Part shown: piece by piece, positions 60,599 through 64,000 of the stretch | Layout: each line of letters opens with the position of its first letter | Position numbering within the stretch: the first letter of the stretch is position 1 | DNA from: JAHEJN01 sp963787285 | GTDB lineage: Bacteria; Actinomycetota; Acidimicrobiia; Acidimicrobiales; JAHEJN01 | Assembly (NCBI GenBank): GCA_963787285.1 | Contig: CAWBCM010000010.1 | Location: 1 to 64,000, forward strand | DNA length: 64,000 bases | Direction: 5' to 3' | Program-made: the position numbers and the translations under genes | Notes under the pieces: model-generated | Database searches by the model: none | What the model was told of the DNA's origin: nothing | The model's input: only the letters and a program-made list of their open reading frames with translations

Positions 60599-61561
60599 AT
60601 GGACACCATGTCGCTGCACCAGGGGCGCTTCGCCACGGCTTCGGGTGTACTCATCGTCGCCGGGAAGGGCGGCGTGGGCAAAACCACTGTCGCGGCCGCC
60701 CTGGCCACAGCGGCGGCCCGGAACGGCGCGTCCACCCTACTGGTCGAGATCGATGGTACGCGCCAGCTGGCCAGGCTGTTCGAGGTCCCCGATCTCACCT
60801 ATGAGCCGACAAGGCTCGACCTCGGCGACACCGCCGCACCCCTCTGGGCCTGCAAGATCACTCCCGACGACGCCCTCGCCGACTACCTGGAGGGTCGCGG
60901 GTTGTACCGCGCCCTCAAACGGGTGCAGGGCGACCGGGTCCTCGATGCCCTGGCCAGCTCGACGCCGGGGGTCAAGGATCTCTTGGTGCTGGGCAAGATC
61001 CGCCAGATCGAGCAGGCAGGCACCTACGACGTGGTGATCGTCGATGCGCCGGCGTCGGGGCACGCCCTCACGCTCGTTCGGGCCGCCGCCGGCGTGCTCG
61101 ACTCGGTCGACGCCGGACCGATACGCGAGCAGGCGGTCGAGGTGGCGGCGATGCTGGCCGACCCCGACCGCTGCCAGGTGGTCCTCGTCACCCTCGCCGA
61201 GGAGACGCCGGTGAGCGAGGTCATCGACACGGCCTTCGCGCTCGAGGACGAGATCGGCGTCGCCCTGGCCCCCCTGGTGGTGAACGCCGTCCTGAGCGAG
61301 GCGCCCGGGTCCCCGTCGGGCGACCACCTGGGCACCGTCGACGACGAGATGGCCGCCTCGTTGACCGGCGCGATCGACTTCGCCCGAACACGGGGCGTCG
61401 CCCGGGACGAACAACTCGATCGCCTCACCCGACTGCTCCCGCTCCCCCGCGTCCACCTGCCCCATCTCGATGCCCCTCAGTTCGGACGAGCCGAGATCGA
61501 CAAGCTCGCCGATCACCTCGCAGTGGCCGCCGACGTCCTGACCGACGACGGAGACCAATGA
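60599..61561 (+). CDS. ArsA/GET3-like ATPase, first of a pair
   Basis: A 320-residue deviant-Walker ATPase: VLIVAGKGGVGKTTVAAALA, VEIDGTRQLARLFEVPD, VIVDAPASGHALTLVRAAAG. Corresponds in context to the mycobacterial pair next to whiB4 (often annotated as anion-transporting ATPases). ATG 60599 is chosen; ATG 60608 is equally possible. The stop overlaps the second ATPase by 4 bases. Role uncertain: tail-anchored protein targeting and stress functions have been suggested for the family. Confidence 0.85.
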   Translation: MDTMSLHQGRFATASGVLIVAGKGGVGKTTVAAALATAAARNGASTLLVEIDGTRQLARLFEVPDLTYEPTRLDLGDTAAPLWACKITPDDALADYLEGRGLYRALKRVQGDRVLDALASSTPGVKDLLVLGKIRQIEQAGTYDVVIVDAPASGHALTLVRAAAGVLDSVDAGPIREQAVEVAAMLADPDRCQVVLVTLAEETPVSEVIDTAFALEDEIGVALAPLVVNAVLSEAPGSPSGDHLGTVDDEMAASLTGAIDFARTRGVARDEQLDRLTRLLPLPRVHLPHLDAPQFGRAEIDKLADHLAVAADVLTDDGDQ

Positions 61562-62619
61562 CCTTCGAGGCGATCGCCCGTGAGGCCACGGTCGTGCTGT
61601 GTGCGGGCACCGGCGGGGTGGGCAAGACCACCATTGCGGCCGCGCTCGGTGTCCGTGCGGCAACCGAGGGACGGCGGGTGGCCGTGATCACCGTCGACCC
61701 GGCACGCCGTCTGGCCGACGCCGTCGGCATTCCGCTGTCGAATCAGCCCCAACCGATCGAGGGGCCGTGGCCGGGTGAGCTGTCGGCGATGATGCTCGAC
61801 GCCAAGGCGACCTTCGACGATCTGGTCGTCCGCGAGGCGGGCAGCGACGAGCAGGCCCAACACATCCTCGACAACCGGCTCTACCAGAATCTGTCGGGGG
61901 TTCTGTCCGGCACGCAGGAGTTCATGGCCAACGAGAAGCTGTTCGAGCTGCACCAATCGGGGAACTTCGACCTCATCGTGGTCGACACGCCACCGACCCG
62001 CAATGCTCTCGACTTCTTGGAGGCACCGGAGAAGTTGGTCGGTTTCCTCGACGGCAAGCTGATGCGGCTGTTGTTCCCGCGCACGGTCCGGCGGGTGGTG
62101 AACGCCGGGCTCCGGTTGATGCTGCGTCAGGTCTCCTCGGTGGTCGGCGCCCGGATCGTCGAGGACGGCGAGGCGTTCCTCCGGGCCTTCCAAGGGATGG
62201 AGGACGGCTTTCGCCAGCGCGCCAAACAGGTCACCGCCCTGTTGAGCGACTCGGGCACCACGGTGCTGCTCGTCACGACCCCACGGCGCGAGAGCATCGA
62301 CGAGACCCGCTGGTTCGCCGAACAGGTGCTGGCGCGAGGAATGCGCATCGGTGGCCTGGTGGTCAACCGGGCGCACCCGTCGTTCAGTGATCGACCGGTC
62401 GCCGAGCTCACCGAGCTGTCGACCCGGCACGCCGACGGGCCTCTGGGCGCCGCGTTCGCCGCACTGGTCGATGCACAGACCACGGTCGAGACCGAGCGCG
62501 ACGCCGTGGCCGAGCTGGCCGCGCTCGTGGCCGGCGCGCCCGTGGTCGAGGTCCCCCTTCTTCCCCACGACGTTCGCGACCTGGAGGGTGTGGAGACGAT
62601 CGCCCGCCACCTCGGGTAG
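61558..62619 (+). CDS. ArsA/GET3-like ATPase, second of a pair
   Basis: A 353-residue protein with VVLCAGTGGVGKTTIAAALG (Walker A), VITVDPARRLADAVGIPLSN, LIVVDTPPTRNALDFLEAPE and LLFPRTVRRVVNAGLRLML. Start overlaps the first ATPase stop (ATGA), so the two proteins are produced together and may form a heterodimer. Same synteny with a WhiB protein as in mycobacteria. Confidence 0.86.
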   Translation: MTFEAIAREATVVLCAGTGGVGKTTIAAALGVRAATEGRRVAVITVDPARRLADAVGIPLSNQPQPIEGPWPGELSAMMLDAKATFDDLVVREAGSDEQAQHILDNRLYQNLSGVLSGTQEFMANEKLFELHQSGNFDLIVVDTPPTRNALDFLEAPEKLVGFLDGKLMRLLFPRTVRRVVNAGLRLMLRQVSSVVGARIVEDGEAFLRAFQGMEDGFRQRAKQVTALLSDSGTTVLLVTTPRRESIDETRWFAEQVLARGMRIGGLVVNRAHPSFSDRPVAELTELSTRHADGPLGAAFAALVDAQTTVETERDAVAELAALVAGAPVVEVPLLPHDVRDLEGVETIARHLG

Positions 62620-62634
62620 CGGGCGTGCGACGCG

Positions 62635-62977
62635 CTAGTCGTCGGCGTCGAGCGCGACGATGGCGTCCTTGTAGGACTCGGTGACCGGCACGATGCGGTC
62701 GAACCCGGTGGTGTGCAAGAGGCGGGTCAGCGCCGGGCGATCGCAGGCCACCACCACACGAGCGTCGTTTTCCCGGGCCTTGCGGATGCCGCCGATGAGA
62801 GCGCCGAGGCCGGCCGAGTCCATGAACGGGACACCCGACAGGTCGATGACGACTCGCGAGTACGTGGCCAACAGCGGTGAGCTTTTCCCGGAAGGCGGCA
62901 ACCGTGTACGCGTCGAGATCGCCCGCGGGGCGACACACGATGTGGTCGTCGGTTTCGTCGATGGTGATCTCGAGCAT
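62635..62977 (-). CDS. STAS-domain anti-anti-sigma factor, with one inserted base
   Basis: From ATG 62977: LEITIDETDDHIVCRPAGDL, DAYTVAAFREKLTA, then one extra C on the + strand at about 62872 breaks the frame; after its removal the protein continues LATYSRVVIDLSGVPFMDSA with the phospho-Ser in DSAGLGAL, and ends DAIVALDADD, 113 residues. Unlike the 33.4-kb STAS protein it has no adjacent kinase; a response regulator gene lies 75 bases away on the other strand. Confidence 0.85.
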
Positions 62978-63052
62978 CAGGCCTCCGGAGTGGTGTGCAC
63001 CCGGACTGTATCGAAGTTGGGCAGGCAGCGATCTGCACTAGCCTGCGCACCG

Positions 63053-63430
63053 ATGACCCACGTGTTGCTCGCCACCGACGCCGACTGGATCTACGACGAG
63101 GTGGCCGCGGCCTTGGCCCGTCCCGGAACCATGGTGAGCCGGGTGCACGCCGGCGTGGAGGTGGCACCCACCGTTGCCGAGATCGAGCCCGACGTGGTCG
63201 TCCTCGATCTCCAGATCGGCAACATGGGCGGCGCCGCAGCTTGTCGGCATCTGCGTCTCGAGGCCGGCGCGGGCCGACTCCCCGCCACCAAGATCCTGAT
63301 GCTGCTCGACCGTGAGGTCGATGTGTGGCTCTCGGCCCAGGCCGGGGCCGACGCCCACATCGTGAAGCCGCTCGACTCGATGAAGCTGCGCCGCGCCATG
63401 GTCGGCCTGCTCGCCGCCGAGCCCGTCTGA
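63053..63430 (+). CDS. Stand-alone response regulator receiver domain
   Basis: 125 residues: the acidic pair and phospho-acceptor are THVLLATDADWIY and DVVVLDLQIGNMGGAAACRH; the Lys lies in GADAHIVKPLDSMKLRRAM. No output domain, like CheY or Spo0F. ATG 63053. Its divergent neighbour is a STAS protein, so it may belong to a small signalling module. Confidence 0.85.
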   Translation: MTHVLLATDADWIYDEVAAALARPGTMVSRVHAGVEVAPTVAEIEPDVVVLDLQIGNMGGAAACRHLRLEAGAGRLPATKILMLLDREVDVWLSAQAGADAHIVKPLDSMKLRRAMVGLLAAEPV

Positions 63431-63488
63431 TTCGCGTCGTTCGGGTGCGCCGATTGGGCGCGCTCGGTAGCATTGCGGCACGCGTACA

Positions 63489-63562
63489 CGGGCAGTGGCG
63501 CAGCTTGGTAGCGCGCCTCGTTCGGGACGAGGAGGTCGTGGGTTCAAATCCCGCCTGCCCGA
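63489..63562 (+). tRNA. tRNA-Pro (anticodon CGG)
   Basis: Acceptor CGGGCAG pairs with CTGCCCG, D arm GCGC/GCGC, anticodon stem CCTCG/CGAGG with loop TTCGGGA (anticodon CGG, reading CCG), T arm GTGGG TTCAAAT CCCGC. Discriminator A; CCA is not encoded. Confidence 0.95.
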
Positions 63563-63627
63563 CTCCATCGCACTCGCCGGTCGGTGGGTGCGATTTCTCC
63601 GTTTCGCGCTTGACGCCATGCATCCTC

Positions 63628-63664
63628 AGTATGCATACTCCGAACATGAATACCGAGTATGCAT
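63628..63664. promoter_or_regulatory. Two AGTATGCAT repeats before a PadR gene, likely autoregulatory operators
   Basis: AGTATGCATACT at 63628-63639 is a perfect 12-base palindrome; AGTATGCAT recurs at 63656-63664, 28 bases later. Both are AT-rich within a GC-rich region and lie 30-65 bases upstream of the PadR start. PadR repressors typically bind such ATGT/ACAT-like inverted sites in their own promoters. Confidence 0.65.
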
Positions 63665-63693
63665 CTACGACCTGGTGTGCGGGAGCGGCCGTC

Positions 63694-64000
63694 ATGGGCG
63701 TCCGTGAGGGTCTGCTCACCCTGCTGAGCCAGGGGCCGCGCTACGGCTACCAGCTCAAGATGGAGCTCGAGGCCGCCACCGGCGCGGCCTGGACGGTCAA
63801 CGTCGGCCAGGTGTACACGACGCTCCAGCGTCTCGAACGCGACGGGGCCGTCGAACAGGACGGCACCGACGACGACGGCCGGGTCAGCTATCGCATCACC
63901 CCGTCGGGGCGAACCGAGGCCCGGACCTGGTTCGCCACCCCCGCCTCGCGCGACGTGGCCGCACGCGACGAGGTGGCCATGAAGATCAAGCTCGCGCTGT
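63694..64000 (+). CDS. PadR-family transcriptional regulator, cut by the window edge
   Basis: From ATG 63694: GVREGLLTLLSQGPRYGYQL, KMELEAATGAAWTVNVGQVY, TTLQRLERDGAVEQDGTDDD and GRVSYRITPSGRTEARTWFA, the winged-helix N-terminal domain of PadR. At least 102 residues are visible; the C-terminal dimer helix continues beyond base 64000. The gene it controls, often an ABC transporter, presumably lies downstream. Confidence 0.9.
   Translation, partial: MGVREGLLTLLSQGPRYGYQLKMELEAATGAAWTVNVGQVYTTLQRLERDGAVEQDGTDDDGRVSYRITPSGRTEARTWFATPASRDVAARDEVAMKIKLAL

Noticed and set aside
1..64000. CRISPR arrays, insertion sequences or prophage genes
   Set aside because: No regularly spaced repeats, transposase, integrase or phage structural motifs were recognised; base composition and codon use are even.

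Overview
This is a high-GC, densely packed actinobacterial chromosome segment. The combination of a rex-heme operon, a WhiB protein next to paired ArsA-like ATPases, a mycothiol-type SigR/anti-sigma pair, DUF2510 and DUF2520 proteins, a Tad pilus locus and an eukaryotic-type glutamine synthetase suggests the class Acidimicrobiia. That placement is an inference; no rRNA gene is present to test it. I see no insertion sequence, prophage or CRISPR array.

Layout. 0-3 kb: hemA (cut by the left edge), a Met8-like siroheme gene and rex, divergent from a membrane protein. 3-10 kb: an acyl-CoA ligase, clpC, a polyprenyl synthetase, a hydrolase and an epimerase. 10-25 kb: one long leftward cofactor and housekeeping run: lysS, coaX, nadC, panC, a DUF2520 protein, folK, folB, folP, folE, ftsH, hpt, tilS, a zincin protease, then an ECF sigma/anti-sigma pair. 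25-31 kb: tRNA-Thr, holB, tmk, an MFS transporter, topA. 31-34 kb: nhaA preceded by a partner-switching module (STAS protein, RsbW-type kinase, unknown protein). 34-40 kb: an MrfA-type helicase and a compact Tad pilus operon. 40-48 kb: tRNA-Sec, a group 1/2 sigma factor, nadE, a lipoprotein, and a nitrogen locus (GSII, GSI, GlnR-like regulator). 48-55 kb: a selenoprotein gene, a RidA protein, a compact molybdenum-hydroxylase-like fusion, iron-sulfur assembly genes and an MBL-fold hydrolase. 55-59 kb: selA, selB and an HD-GYP gene. 59-64 kb: whiB, nfeD, two ArsA-like ATPases, a STAS protein, a response regulator, tRNA-Pro and a PadR regulator.

The most interesting content is a nearly complete selenocysteine decoding system spread over 18 kb: selC (tRNA-Sec, anticodon UCA, about 40.3 kb), selA and selB (55-58 kb), and a client gene at 48.05-48.58 kb. 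The client is an AhpD-fold peroxidase-related protein whose CxxC redox motif is CxxU, encoded by an in-frame TGA. A 7-bp hairpin with a GGTCT loop follows the TGA, with G and T at positions 23 and 24 counted from the T of the TGA, the arrangement of the E. coli fdhF SECIS element. Ordinary gene calling splits this gene into two fragments. selD is not in the window.

Caution on the sequence itself: at least eight conserved genes (clpC, tilS, the MFS transporter, tadC, the sigma factor, mrp, the MBL hydrolase, one STAS gene) carry apparent single-base insertions. In every case removing one or two bases restores a full-length, divisible-by-three family member. This looks like uncorrected read error rather than gene decay. 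The selB 3' end and the HD-GYP 5' end also meet at an abrupt junction that looks like a deletion or a mis-join.
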